The notes under the pieces were generated by a model. The model was not told the origin of the DNA. It did no database searches and saw only the letters and a list, made by a program, of their open reading frames with translations. A stretch of DNA of 64,000 nucleotides. Origin: Margaritifera margaritifera. Lineage: Eukaryota; Mollusca; Bivalvia; Unionida; Margaritiferidae. Positions 31,765 through 42,330 of the stretch are shown piece after piece; position 1 is the first letter of the stretch; each line of letters starts with the position of its first letter. The stretch is from contig JAQPZY010001536.1 in NCBI GenBank assembly GCA_029931535.1, forward strand, positions 806,001 to 870,000, in the 5' to 3' direction. Made by a program: the position numbers and the translations under genes.

Positions 31765-32260
31765 ACATGATTCAAATGAAGTTTTCTTTTGTATAATATA
31801 ACTCAGTTTTTCTTAGGTTAACTTTAAGGGAACCCATTCTCTTTGTATGAAGACACACTTCTGCAATTAAAAGTGATTTCATAAGAGGGTAGCCTCCCCT
31901 CCAAGGAGGATAACGAAGTGATCAAAATGTGCTACAGTTGTACAGGAGGAGCTGGCCTCTTATGCGATGGTCTTTAGTGGGACATAATGGGGGGAGCCAC
32001 CCTCTGTAATATCAATAAGTTAAGCTTATGCTAGTTACCTTACGTCTGCCAAATATGTAGCTGTTATGAAAATATAGATATTGAAAAATACAAGAAAAGT
32101 GCCAATTCTTATTTCTGACATTTTATGTGTGGTAGTGCTTCAAATAAGCAAGCTTCATGCCTTCTCCTAAGTCTGAACTGCATGAAATCTCTTTAAAAAT
32201 TGGCATCATTTTATGGTGTGTGTTTTGAGTATGTTTGAGAACATGTTAATATCATTTGAA

Positions 32261-32335
<75 letters not shown>
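32261..32335. repeat. (TG)n(TA)n microsatellite
   Basis: A short TG run passing into a long (TA)n tract. Confidence 0.96.
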
Positions 32336-32337
<2 letters not shown>

Positions 32338-32611
32338 CAATTGTATGTTGTGTGATGGGCATATAGAGTGATTTTAGAATGAATTGAAGAAAAGTGAATG
32401 TAATGTGCATAAGCTGGTCAAAGGGAGATAAGTCAATTTGATGTTGGTTGTGATTGGAAAGAGTATTATTTAATTATTTATGTTGTATCTAAGTTTTTCC
32501 TGCAGGAAAACTATTATCTGCATTATTTCTTACCTTGCATTTTTTTTATTTCTACAAGTCTTTTGAGTTTTTCCTTTTAGCCAATATTTGTGCAGGCCTC
32601 CCAGTCATCCC

Positions 32612-32744
32612 TATGTTGTTTGTTCTACTGATTAGTCCTTACAAACTGCATAGATCCAGATCTGCTGGCCCATAATGCACCGGCAGATCAAGGTCTATGC
32701 AGTTTGCAGTTGGTATTGGCTTATTCACGAGTATATACTGTATA
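32612..32744 (+). mobile_element. Two-hairpin MITE-like element, copy C (3' half)
   Basis: Starts in the 3' arm of hairpin 1 (CTATGTTGTTTG), then the spacer TTCTACTGATTAGTCCTTAC, a complete hairpin 2 and the right end GAGTATATACTGTA. The 5' half is missing. Confidence 0.85.
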
Positions 32745-32877
32745 TTTATTATATCCCTATAAAATCACTACATCTTTTTATACTCACACCACTGTGGGGT
32801 TATATAGGAATCATCGAGTCCTTCTATCTGTCCATGCTTCTATCCATCAAACAGTATTGTGAATTCAACTAGTTCTG

Positions 32878-33930
32878 CATAAGGCCTAGTGAGCTTATGG
32901 TGTGGCCTTGTGTCCGTCATGCATTGTGTGGGAGCTGTGGTAGTTTAGTTGGTAGAACATTAGATTCATAATCCAAAGGTCACAGGTTCAATACCAGCCC
33001 TTATCAGCTGCCTCGGTGTGGCTTGGGGAAAGGCACTTAACTCACATTTGCTTGAAAGTGTTGTTTAAAAAACAAAACAACCAAAAACACCAACATGCAT
33101 AGTGTATCAGCCAAGAATAACTATTTTCAACTTCTCAAAAAAAACCCCACCAGGCCAATTTCAGCCAAACTCGCATAAAATATCTTGGCATGAAGACCTT
33201 TCAAATTTATGCAGTGGTGTTGACTTGCTATCAAATATGGCTGTGATTATTAAAAAATAGGAAAACCTTTAAATGACTTCTTCTCAAAATTCTCACCAGA
33301 AATTGACCAAATTTGACAAAAAGCATCACAGCATGCAGTACTTTCAGATTTATATAAATAACGGTGATCTGCCATCAAATATGGCCACCATTACTAAAAT
33401 TAGACGAACCTTTAAACGACTTCTTGTAATAAAAAAAACACTCAGCAGAAGTTAACCAGATTTGACTGAAAACATCCAGGCATGAAGGGTTTTCAAACTT
33501 ATACAAACAATGGAAACCTGCCACCAAATGTGGCCACCATTACTAAAAATAGAACAACCTTTAAACTACTTCTCAAAAACCGCTCTTCAGAATATGACCA
33601 AATTTTGCTGAATGCATTCTGGCATGAAGGGGTTTTGATTTTATGCAAATGATGCTGATCTGTCATCCAGTATGGTTGCCATTGCTAAATATAGAAGAAT
33701 TTTAAATGACTTCTTCTCAAGACTTGGTAGAATTTGGCCAGATTTGAGGAAAAGCATCCTGGCATAAAGGGCTTCAATTTTTTTTACAAATGATGCCAAA
33801 TCCACTATCAAATTTGGACACTGTTACTAAAAATAGAAAAACCTTCGAACGACTTTAAAAAAATGGCTCAACAGAATTTGACCAACTTGGACAGAAAACA
33901 ACCTGGCATAAAGGCCTTGTAGTATTGGAC
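32878..33930 (+). repeat. Tandem array, period about 143 bp (family R2/R3), interrupted by a SINE
   Basis: The head GCCTAGTGAGCTTATGG lies at 32884. The anchor corresponding to AGCATCCTGG recurs at about 33179, 33322, 33471, 33613, 33753 and 33897, spacing about 143, 149, 142, 140 and 144. Units are diverged but match the array at 22948. A SINE separates head and units. Confidence 0.85.
32930..33093 (+). mobile_element. tRNA-derived SINE with target-site duplication
   Basis: A box TAGTTTAGTTGG (32940-32951), B box GGTTCAATACC (32986-32996), core with GTGTGGCTTGGGGAAAGGCA, A-rich tail. Flanked by CATGCATTGTGT (32918-32929) and CATGCATAGTGT (33094-33105), a 12-bp duplication with one mismatch. 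It inserted into the array element listed here. Confidence 0.88.
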
Positions 33931-34089
33931 ATCAAATATAGATGAAGATACAAGAAACAGAGAAACACTGAAGCATTTGTGTTCATGACATATGCAGTCA
34001 GCTGCATTGGAAGAAATTTCTACAGAAAGCAACGTGCTGACCTAGCGTCCTTGGTCAATTGCTCACGCATCTGGTTATTAGCAGATGTC

Positions 34090-35030
34090 AGTCAGGTGAG
34101 GGATCTTAAGCACTACTTGGGCCTTTTGTTGATGGGTTGCCATGAAACTTTGTAAATATTATGGTCATCACCTGAAGATACACGTGTCAACAGATCAATT
34201 TGCTCCTGCAATTTTTATAAGAGTTACTGCTTTTTTTTACTTCGAACTGAATGCACTATATGGCAGAATCTTTTTAAAGCAACTAGTCTCACATGTTTAT
34301 TTGGATCGCATTGTAACTTGGTAAATGTTGTGGTCATCATCGGAATATAGACAAATTGGTTTGCTTCAATTTTTATTAGAATCATTACTCTTTTTGTCTT
34401 GCAGCTGAATACAATGTATCACACAACCTTTTGAATGCACTAGTCTCTGAGTTTTTGATATAGTCCTGTGAAACTCAGTACATATTATGGTCATGAAATC
34501 ATGTTGTGCATATCTTTAAATCATTGTGTTCCTGAGATATTTGTTAGAGTTATTGCTCTTGTTTACTTGTAGCCTGATGTAGTGTATGGCAGAATTTTTT
34601 TTATGGCAACTTGTCTCACAGTTTCAGTGGATCGCCATGAAACTTTGTACATGTAATGCTCATCATTTAAAGATATGAACAAATTACTGCCTTAAGGCAA
34701 TTTTTTTTAGAGTGACTGTCCTTTTTGTCGTGCAGTTGAATGCAGTGTATGATAGACTCTTGTGAACGCAACTAGTCCTGCAGTTTTTAATGGTTTGCTG
34801 TGAAACTTCATGCATATTATATGAAGATGCACATATCAACAAACCACTGTTACAGTTTTTACTCTTTTTCATTTAGATCTGGATGTAGCTTTGCTTCTGA
34901 ATTTTTTGGTAGAGTTATTGGCCTTTTTATATTGCAGCTGCAGAATCTTGTGAATGCAAGTTGTCTCACAGTTTTCAGTGGATCACCATGAAACTGTACA
35001 TGTTATGATCATCATCCAAAATTTCAACGG
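34090..35030 (+). repeat. Divergent tandem array, period about 165 bp (family R5)
   Basis: The anchor GAAACTT (or close) recurs at 34144, 34313, 34470, 34639, 34802 and 34990. Units share GCCATGAAACTTTGTACAT, ATGGTCATCA and AGAGTTATTGC. Non-coding; frames through it are chance. Confidence 0.8.
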
Positions 35031-35154
35031 ATCAGTCTCACAAATCCTGAATCCCTATAATATCCCATTAATTCAGTGGAAGAAGCACATGCCAATTTTT
35101 TATATGACCACAAAAAGGTGGAGCGTATTATGTTATGATATTGTCCATCTGCCA

Positions 35155-35735
35155 GTCTGTCTGTTACTCAAGTTGTCCACCATCTACAGTTACCAAATTT
35201 GGTGTATGGCTTGCACTTGGGGTAAGGAAGAACCCTATATATTTTGGGGTCAAAAACTTAAAGGTTAAGGTCACTGTGACTGAAAGAAGAAAATTGGTTT
35301 CTGCATATTAATTCAAATTGTCCATCATCTCTAGTCACCAGACTTTATGGATGTCTTGCACTTTAGGTAGGGAAGAAGCCTATTGGTTTTGGGGTTAAAA
35401 GGTCAAAGTCAAGGTCACTGTCTGAAAGAAGAAAAATGGTTTCCACACAATAACTTGAGTTTTCCATCATCTACAGTTATCAAAATTTATGGATGGCTTG
35501 CACTTCCTGTACGGAATAGCACTATCAATTTTGGGGTCAAAAGATCAAAGGTCAAGGTCACTGACAGAAAGAAGAAAAATTATATCTGTATAATAACATT
35601 ACTTTTTCATTGCTGACCTGGACCAAACTTTATGGATGGCTCACACTTGGGGTTAGGAAGAGGCATATTGATTTTGGGGTGAAAAGTTCAAAGGTTAAGG
35701 TCACTGACTGAACAAAGAAAAAAAAATTCTGCATA
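35155..35735 (+). repeat. Divergent tandem array, period about 143 bp (family R6)
   Basis: The anchor TTGCACTT recurs at 35211, 35356, 35498 and (diverged, TCACACTT) 35641, spacing 145, 142 and 143. Units share GGTAAGGAAGA, TTTTGGGGT and AAGGTCAAGGTCACTG. Confidence 0.85.
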
Positions 35736-36306
35736 CAAATTTCAGTTATCTGCTTAGAAGACTATTAAACACGGGGCAGGCATATAATGTGCTGTTTACA
35801 TTACTCTTGTCTTACAAAACTTTTTTTTTCAAAAAAAAAGGACAATGATTCATCACGATGGATGTACTTACAAATGTTATATTGTAATAATATTTTTGCA
35901 TGACTTCCCTTTAAAATCCCTTTTATTTTCCATTATATTTTTGGGGACCAAGTTCCCTGTAAAATCCCTGTGATTTTGAAAAGTATAGCTGGGAGGCCTG
36001 TATTTGCGCCTATACATTTTTTTAAAAATGTGTGTGTGAAATGTCATAATGTAGACAAAGATGAGATTCAGATATTTTATTACAGTAATGTATTTCAGAA
36101 GTCAGCATTTGTTAATTATTTACTTTATGACAGTTAACTCCTAGTAAAACTATATGTTTAGGAAATGTTTATTTTAGGAAATGTGTACTTTTTCTGGGAT
36201 TAATTTTAGCCACTTGATTTGCATCTAGGTATGTCCTTGCTTTTTGTTGTACATATGAAGTTGACATCTCACACAGTATGCATTTGTTTTCATTTAAATC
36301 CAACTG
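35736..36306. other. Intron 3 sequence
   Basis: AT-rich, no gene or named repeat. CAAGTTCCCTGTAAAATCCC and a related CCCTTTAAAATCCC occur close together near 35908-35965. Confidence 0.4.
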
Positions 36307-36505
36307 TTCTTCATCTTAGTGGCAGTAGAGCAGATTACAAAATGACAAAGCAAGTCAGAATAAATTTAGTCGGGTGTGAGAAAATTTGCTACTTAGATAA
36401 ATCCAGCCATTCTTCATCTTAGTGGCAGTAGAGCAGATTACAAAATGATGAAACCGGTTGGAATAAATGTAGTCGGGTGTGAGAAAATGTGCTACCTAGA
36501 TATAA
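36307..36505. repeat. Tandem duplication, 103-bp unit, just upstream of the last exon
   Basis: TTCTTCATCTTAGTGGCAGT begins at 36307 and again at 36410. Both units continue through GCAGATTACAAAATGA and AGTCGGGTGTGAGAAAAT with few differences. Recent local duplication, ending about 70 bp before the splice acceptor of the terminal ADCY9-like exon. Confidence 0.9.
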
Positions 36506-36575
36506 TTCAACTTTTTTGTTTCAAATTTGTGTAATCTTTTTTTTTCACTCATAAATCAATAATTTTCTTCTGTAG

Positions 36576-38257
36576 ATGATACTTTGGACACAGGTGCACA
36601 GCCAATCAGCGAGACTTTGAACAAAATTCGAAACATTCACCAGCAGACAGACATGCAAATTGTGACATGCATCCGAGATGGTATAGAGAAAAAAGAATAC
36701 TTCTACAAACCTCCAATTAACGACATCACATTGGCATTCCTGGACTCGGAGATGGAAGAAAACTATCGAGATCACTACCTTGATGAAACTCACATCCAAA
36801 ATACACTGTCTGCTCCCAAATACCATGCATTCATGGAGTTTTTGTTGTCTTTTCTGGTGTTTGCAATAATCTCAATTTTCTGCTTTGTTGTGTTTAGACC
36901 ACAACTTCCGTGGATCCTCGTATTCATTGTCTCCCTTATTTTGGAAGTTATCAACTTCGTCCGCTCCATTGCTACAATAAAATGGCACAATTCTGAGGTT
37001 CAAGGGTTTTGCTGGAAGGTCAGCCATGTCACAGCTGGATGGTACCTTAGGAATATTCTTGGAGCAATTACTGTTAGTTTGCCTATTGCAGCAGTGTATT
37101 CCAACTTCTCTTGTGACTTCATGAACTATTCACCATGGACTGACCGTTTCTTCTGCTTCTGCATCATGGTGTCTCTTTTACATTACACAAATTTCACGAC
37201 ACTTAGTTCCTGGGTGAAGACTATCCTAGCAGGCATTGCTGGCATAATCCTTATCATTCTTCTTGCTTTGATGGTGTGTGCATCCAAAGATACATCAACT
37301 GGTAATACAACCATAGTCGCTTCTTTTGTGCTGCTTAACTCAACAACACCAGCAACAGTGAATATAAGTACTGTCAACAATATTACAGCCACCAATCCGT
37401 CTAAAGATGATGTATTTTCAAGCATCCACATTCTCCAGTATGAAATTATTGTGGACATGCTGTTGCTTCTTCTCCTGATTGGCTTCCTGAATCGAGAATC
37501 AGAAATCAGCTATCGCCTTAATTTCCAAGGAGATGCACAAGCATGGAATGTAAAACAGCAAATGCAGGAGAATAAGGATCAGGCCGACTGGTTGCTTCAC
37601 AACATCATCCCAGAGCATGTGTCCGACAAGGTTCGCAAAACATCCAAATACTCCAAAAATCACAAGGATGTTGGAGTTATCTTTGCAGCTATTGTAAATT
37701 TCAATGAAATCTATGATGAATCTTATGAGGGTGGGCGAGAATTCTTGCGAGTGTTGAATGAACTTGTCAGTGATTATGAAGAGCTCCTGGATGATCCACG
37801 ATTTAAAGATGTGGAGAAAATCAAGACAATCAGCAGTACCTTCATGGCAGCATCTGGTTTGAACGAGCAGTCACGTGCTCGGAACAAACATCCATATGCA
37901 CATCTGTATGCACTAATGGAGTTCTCCATGGATTTGCAAAATGCTGTAATGAGATTCAATGAAAGTATTTTTAACTTTGCCTTTATTCTAAATATAGGGT
38001 ACAACTATGGAGAAGTTACAGCAGGTGTGATAGGCACAACCAAACTTTTGTATGACATTTGGGGAGACACCGTAAATATTGCTAGTCGTATGTACTCAAC
38101 AGGAGTCAAGGAGCGAATTCAAGTGCCTGAAGCAACGGCCAAACTTCTTGAGGACAAATTTGAGTTTGAATATCGTGGTGAGATTTCAGTGAAGGGGAAA
38201 GGAGAAATGCTAACATACCTCTTGGTTAAGAAAATAGAGGGTGCAACATGGTATTGA
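36576..38257 (+). CDS. ADCY9: ADCY9-like adenylate cyclase, terminal exon (TM7-12 and C2 domain)
   Basis: The product makes cAMP from ATP at the plasma membrane under G-protein control. The acceptor TTTTCTTCTGTAG is followed by AT, which completes an Asp codon, then 560 or so codons to TGA at 38255-38257. Counting from the Leu at 36584: residues 1-82 are cytoplasmic; about 84-315 contain six hydrophobic segments, with several N-glycosylation sequons (NTT, NST, NIS, NIT) in the last outer loop; C2 runs from about 344 with QADWLLHNIIPEHV, VGVIFAAIVNFNEIYDE, EKIKTISSTFMAASG, DIWGDTVNIASRM (conserved Asn and Arg) and SVKGKGEM (conserved Lys). The YSKNHKDVGVIFA and VNFNEIYDESYEGG signature fits type 9 better than other classes. 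The metal-binding aspartates lie in C1, outside the window. At the two positions linked to forskolin insensitivity in mammalian type 9 it has Leu and Ser (see findings). It ends soon after C2. Confidence 0.93.
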
Positions 38258-40210
38258 AGTGAGGAGAGAGCTGTTTTTAGTGGTCAAGTGATGTAAAAAA
38301 AATGTTTGTGAAGTCAGATTGGATACCTCATTGAAATGTTTCATTCAGGTTATTGTCTAGATGGAGCAGTACTATTCACAGAGAAAGAGGTTTTTAGTCA
38401 CAGGGTATTGTTGTTGGTATGATTTCTCATCCTGATCATTACAAAACTGAAAATATTAAATCTATGGATTACTGAATATATTTCAAATGGCTTAAATATC
38501 AGACACATAGATTCAGGATCACCTTTGGCATACAATTTGAATTCATAGTGTTTGGATGTATATTTTCTTTTTCATGCTGAATTAAGAAATCTTTAGCAGA
38601 AGGCAACTTTTTGATGGAATTTTTTGTCAAGTATTTATAATTATTCTTTGGAACATTTACATTGTGTAAATATGACATGACATATATTCAAAATTCATTT
38701 GCAAGCAGAAGGCAAATATGTTCAAGAGAATCAGGCAACCATTCATCAAGGGAACTCACTCCATCAAGTTCCAGTAATCAAGGGCACAAGACTCCAAAAC
38801 CCGGTAAAGTACATGGAAGTATGGAGGTTTAGGTTGGAAAAAATACAAGAATTTGAAATAGTCTTTGAAATTATATTGTAATTCTGTAGTGCATTTGATG
38901 TTTTGGGGTTAAGCATTTTTCCTTCAGATAATTTTTTCCAATACATGTATCAGCTTTGTAATGTTTTAAATTTGTCTTATTTATCCTTGTGATATTTTTC
39001 CATTTGCATTTAATGATTTTTAAACTTCCAGTTCAACTGTATTTCTTATTAGTAGGTGAAGTATTTATTATTAAGCTGTTAGAATATATATCTATCATGC
39101 AATTTAAGTATCCAGAATAATAGAACATATTACCTTGTGGGCATTATTATTATAAAATGAAAGTATGTCTGATCATAAACCACATATGGGTTTTTTGTTA
39201 CATATTACACAGGGTCTGTCAGATTCAGCTTAAATCTTTTGTACATCTTGCATTGCTTATCAGTCTTTTCAGCTATTTGTTTTTGTTTTTGTTTTTTCAT
39301 TTCTAAAACTGCCTGGTAAGTTTTTATGTAATCTAATAGGAATCTGTCTTTAAACATAATTTATCATAACTGCACCCACCTAGATTTTCCTGGCAATTCC
39401 TAAATATAACAGCATGGGATAAACACCAACTTTTAATTTTTGCATTTGACTTTGAGCTGTATCACATTCGACCAAGACAATATGCATTGTATCACATTCA
39501 GCTTGATCAGATGTGGCATAACATGTTCCGACAATTGTTTCAATCCAGTATAATGTGTACTATCTCTGTCAAATAAAATATAGCTTTCACTGTCTCAGTT
39601 AAATGTGAAAATCACACTTTTTACCTCATTATCATCCAGGTAAGTGAAAAGCTTTTTTTTTTTAATTTACCAGAACTTCTCTTCAACCTAAATTAAACTC
39701 ACTATTAATGAATGTGATCACTATTGCACCTTTTGGCAGTCAGTCCATGCTTGTGGCAGTGTCCATTCTGTGTTACTAAATATACTTTGTATTACTAAAT
39801 ATAGTACCACACTTTATGGTCCTATTAAAATTGGTAACAAAATAAATATCCATTTGCCTTCATGTCAGTTTATATGTCAAGGGTTACAACTAAAATTTAG
39901 GTAAATGATTAGGCTTGATAGCAGTTATGATGGTAAAATCTGTCAGTAATGCTTGAAATGATAGCAAATGCTTTTAAAAATATTTCACAATGATTTTTCA
40001 AATAATCTTTCAAAAGTGAAAAAAGTCTTGTGACATAAAGGAAAATATAGACAAGTATTGTCAGATTATTTACATCAGTATGTGTACAGTAGTAGAAGGG
40101 ACCATGAATAGCAGTATATTGGGAGCTATGTTCTTCCATCTGATCTTGAATAAATTAGCATCACTTCAACCCTCAAAGCCATTGGTGTTTTCAGTACTTT
40201 GATTTTAAAG
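38258..40210 (+). other. Probable 3' UTR and downstream flank of the ADCY9-like gene
   Basis: Non-coding after the stop. AATAAA hexamers occur at about 39572 and 39840; either could be a polyadenylation signal, but the sequence alone cannot decide. No other gene. Confidence 0.4.
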
Positions 40211-40375
40211 TGAATCCAGCTGCAAATAGCAGACTCAGATCTGCTGTCTCATAATATGCTACAGAATCTATCTACACTGTTTGACTTAGTATTGTCAAGT
40301 AAACAGCATAGACCCTGATCTGCCTATGCATTATGTAGTGGTGAATCTGGGTCTATATTGTTCCTATTTGGGTGT
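40211..40375. mobile_element. Two-hairpin MITE-like element, copy D (degenerate)
   Basis: AGACTCAGATCTGCTGTCTC, AACAGCATAGACCCTGATCT and GAATCTGGGTCTATATTG show remains of both hairpins. Spacer and ends are eroded. Confidence 0.65.
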
Positions 40376-41089
40376 ACATTAAATAGTGGACCCTTATTAT
40401 AACACTTCAAGGGAGCCATAAAAGCAATGATATAGGAGAGGTTGCCTTATACCAGGTGTGTCCAACCTTTTCACGTGAGGGGCCACATTGCTTGCAATTT
40501 TTTTCTCACTCATGATTGATCATCATTGATTTCAACTTAAACAAAAGATTATTCATTTGCATGCAAAGCAAGAGGAGCAATATCAGGCCGACTTTTTACC
40601 TTTCTTTATCATGCATAGTGTTGTTATTTACATGTACATTCATCTTTATGCTTCTCTAAGGGTACAAATATATTTTGCAGTATTTAAGTTGATTATTAAA
40701 ATGAACACAGGCATGTCATTATCATTGTGCTCGTATTAATTTTTGTACATTTAATCCTTAGTCTGTGGAATAGGATGGAGCTGTTCTACTTTTTTTTACG
40801 TATTTACTTTCTTGAAATTTTAATTTAAAAAAATTAAAAACAATTTGGATGAATTAATTAGAACCTTTGTTTAATATAAATTTGTTCAGGTATTAAAGGT
40901 TGACAGGGTTGGCATTTTGTGCCTAAAATGTTATTGCACTACCGTCTGTGTATGGATATAACTTACATTGTTTGAAATAATATAGAAGTCAGTTTTTATC
41001 ATCTTTACATTTTATTAGGATTTGAACAATTATTCTTCTTGCTCTGATTGGACAACCTCGCTGACTCAATTCCCCCACAAAAGTTTTTT
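40376..41089. other. 3' flank; possible hAT-type end
   Basis: Mostly unassigned AT-rich DNA. CCAGGTGTGTCCAACCTTTT followed by GAGGGGCCACAT (about 40454-40492) resembles one terminal end of hAT-type DNA transposons. I find no matching opposite end. Confidence 0.3.
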
Positions 41090-42330
41090 GTTTTTAGCTC
41101 TGCTGGTCATACACCAGAAGAGCTTATGGGATGGTCTGTTTTCTATCATTTTCCCGTCCGTTAGCACAAGTTTGTTATCGCTACTCCTTCTAAACTTCTT
41201 GGAAGATTGCCTTGAAATTAAACACACACATTCATCCCATGGTCTAGTTGGTCCTAAATAAAATGGTGCCACTTGGACATCCAATATGGCTGCCACTGTG
41301 GTCATCTTGAAAATCTTGTTATTGCTACTCCTCCTGAATGGATGGTCATATCAACATGGGCTTTTCACTAAAAGACTTCTTATGATGTCCTAAATGAAAA
41401 TGGTGCTGATCTGATGTCCAATATGGCCGCAATGGCAGCCATCTTGAAAATCTTATCGCTACTCCTCCTGAACAGAAAGTCATAATGACATTAGGGTTTC
41501 ACCAGAAGACTCCTTATGATGTTTTGTTGGTCCTAAATGAAAATGTAGCCATTCTGACATCCAGTATTGCCACTGCAGCAGCCATCTTGAAAATCTTATC
41601 ACGACTTCTCCTGAATGGATGGTCATATCAACATGAGGTTTTTACTAAGTGACTTATGATGTCTGGTTGGTCTTAAATGAAAGTGTGCTGCTGAGACATC
41701 CAATATGGTCACCACAGCAGCCATCATGAAAATCTTGTTACCACTACTCCTAAATGAAGGGTCATATCAGCATGGGGATTTCACAGAAAGACTCGTTATG
41801 ATATTTAGTTGGTCATAAATGAAAATGGTGCCAATCTGACTTCCAATATGGTTGCCACAATGGCCTTCTTGAAAATCTTATTATGGCTACTTCTCCTGGA
41901 TGACTATTCATATCAATATTGTGCTTTCACCAAAATACTTCTGAAGATGTCTAGTTGGTCCTAAATGGAAATGGTGCCAATCTGATATCTAATATGGCCA
42001 CCATGACAGCTATCTTGAAAATCTTGTTATTGTTACTTCTCCAAAATGGAAGGTCATATCAACATGGGGTTTCCAACAGATGACTTCTTATGATGTCTTG
42101 CTGGTCCTAAATGATGTCTTGCTGGTCCTAAATGATGTCTTGTTGGTCCTAAATGAAAATGGTGCCAAGCTGACATCCACAGCAGCTAATTTGAAAATCT
42201 TGTTATTGCTGAAAAATATCAGATATGGTTTCAGCACTCAGCAACTAAAAGGAAGAAATGGTCTTATCTTTAATTCCTGGAAATTCTTTTTGGCCAGTAG
42301 AGTGCCAGTCCCTTCGAGGGACTCTTGTTA
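41090..42330 (+). repeat. Hairpin-headed tandem array (family R4), longest copy
   Basis: Head AGCTCTGCTGGTCATACACC then AGAAGAGCTTA at about 41096. The anchor GTCATA recurs at 41345, 41479, 41622, 41761, 41908 and 42053 (spacing 134, 143, 139, 147, 145). A 21-bp sub-repeat ATGATGTCTTGCTGGTCCTAA occurs about three times near 42090-42150. The tail has ATTCCTGGAAATTCTTTTTG and a small hairpin AGTCCCTTCGAGGGACT. Head and tail are shared with 23825-24425. Confidence 0.82.
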
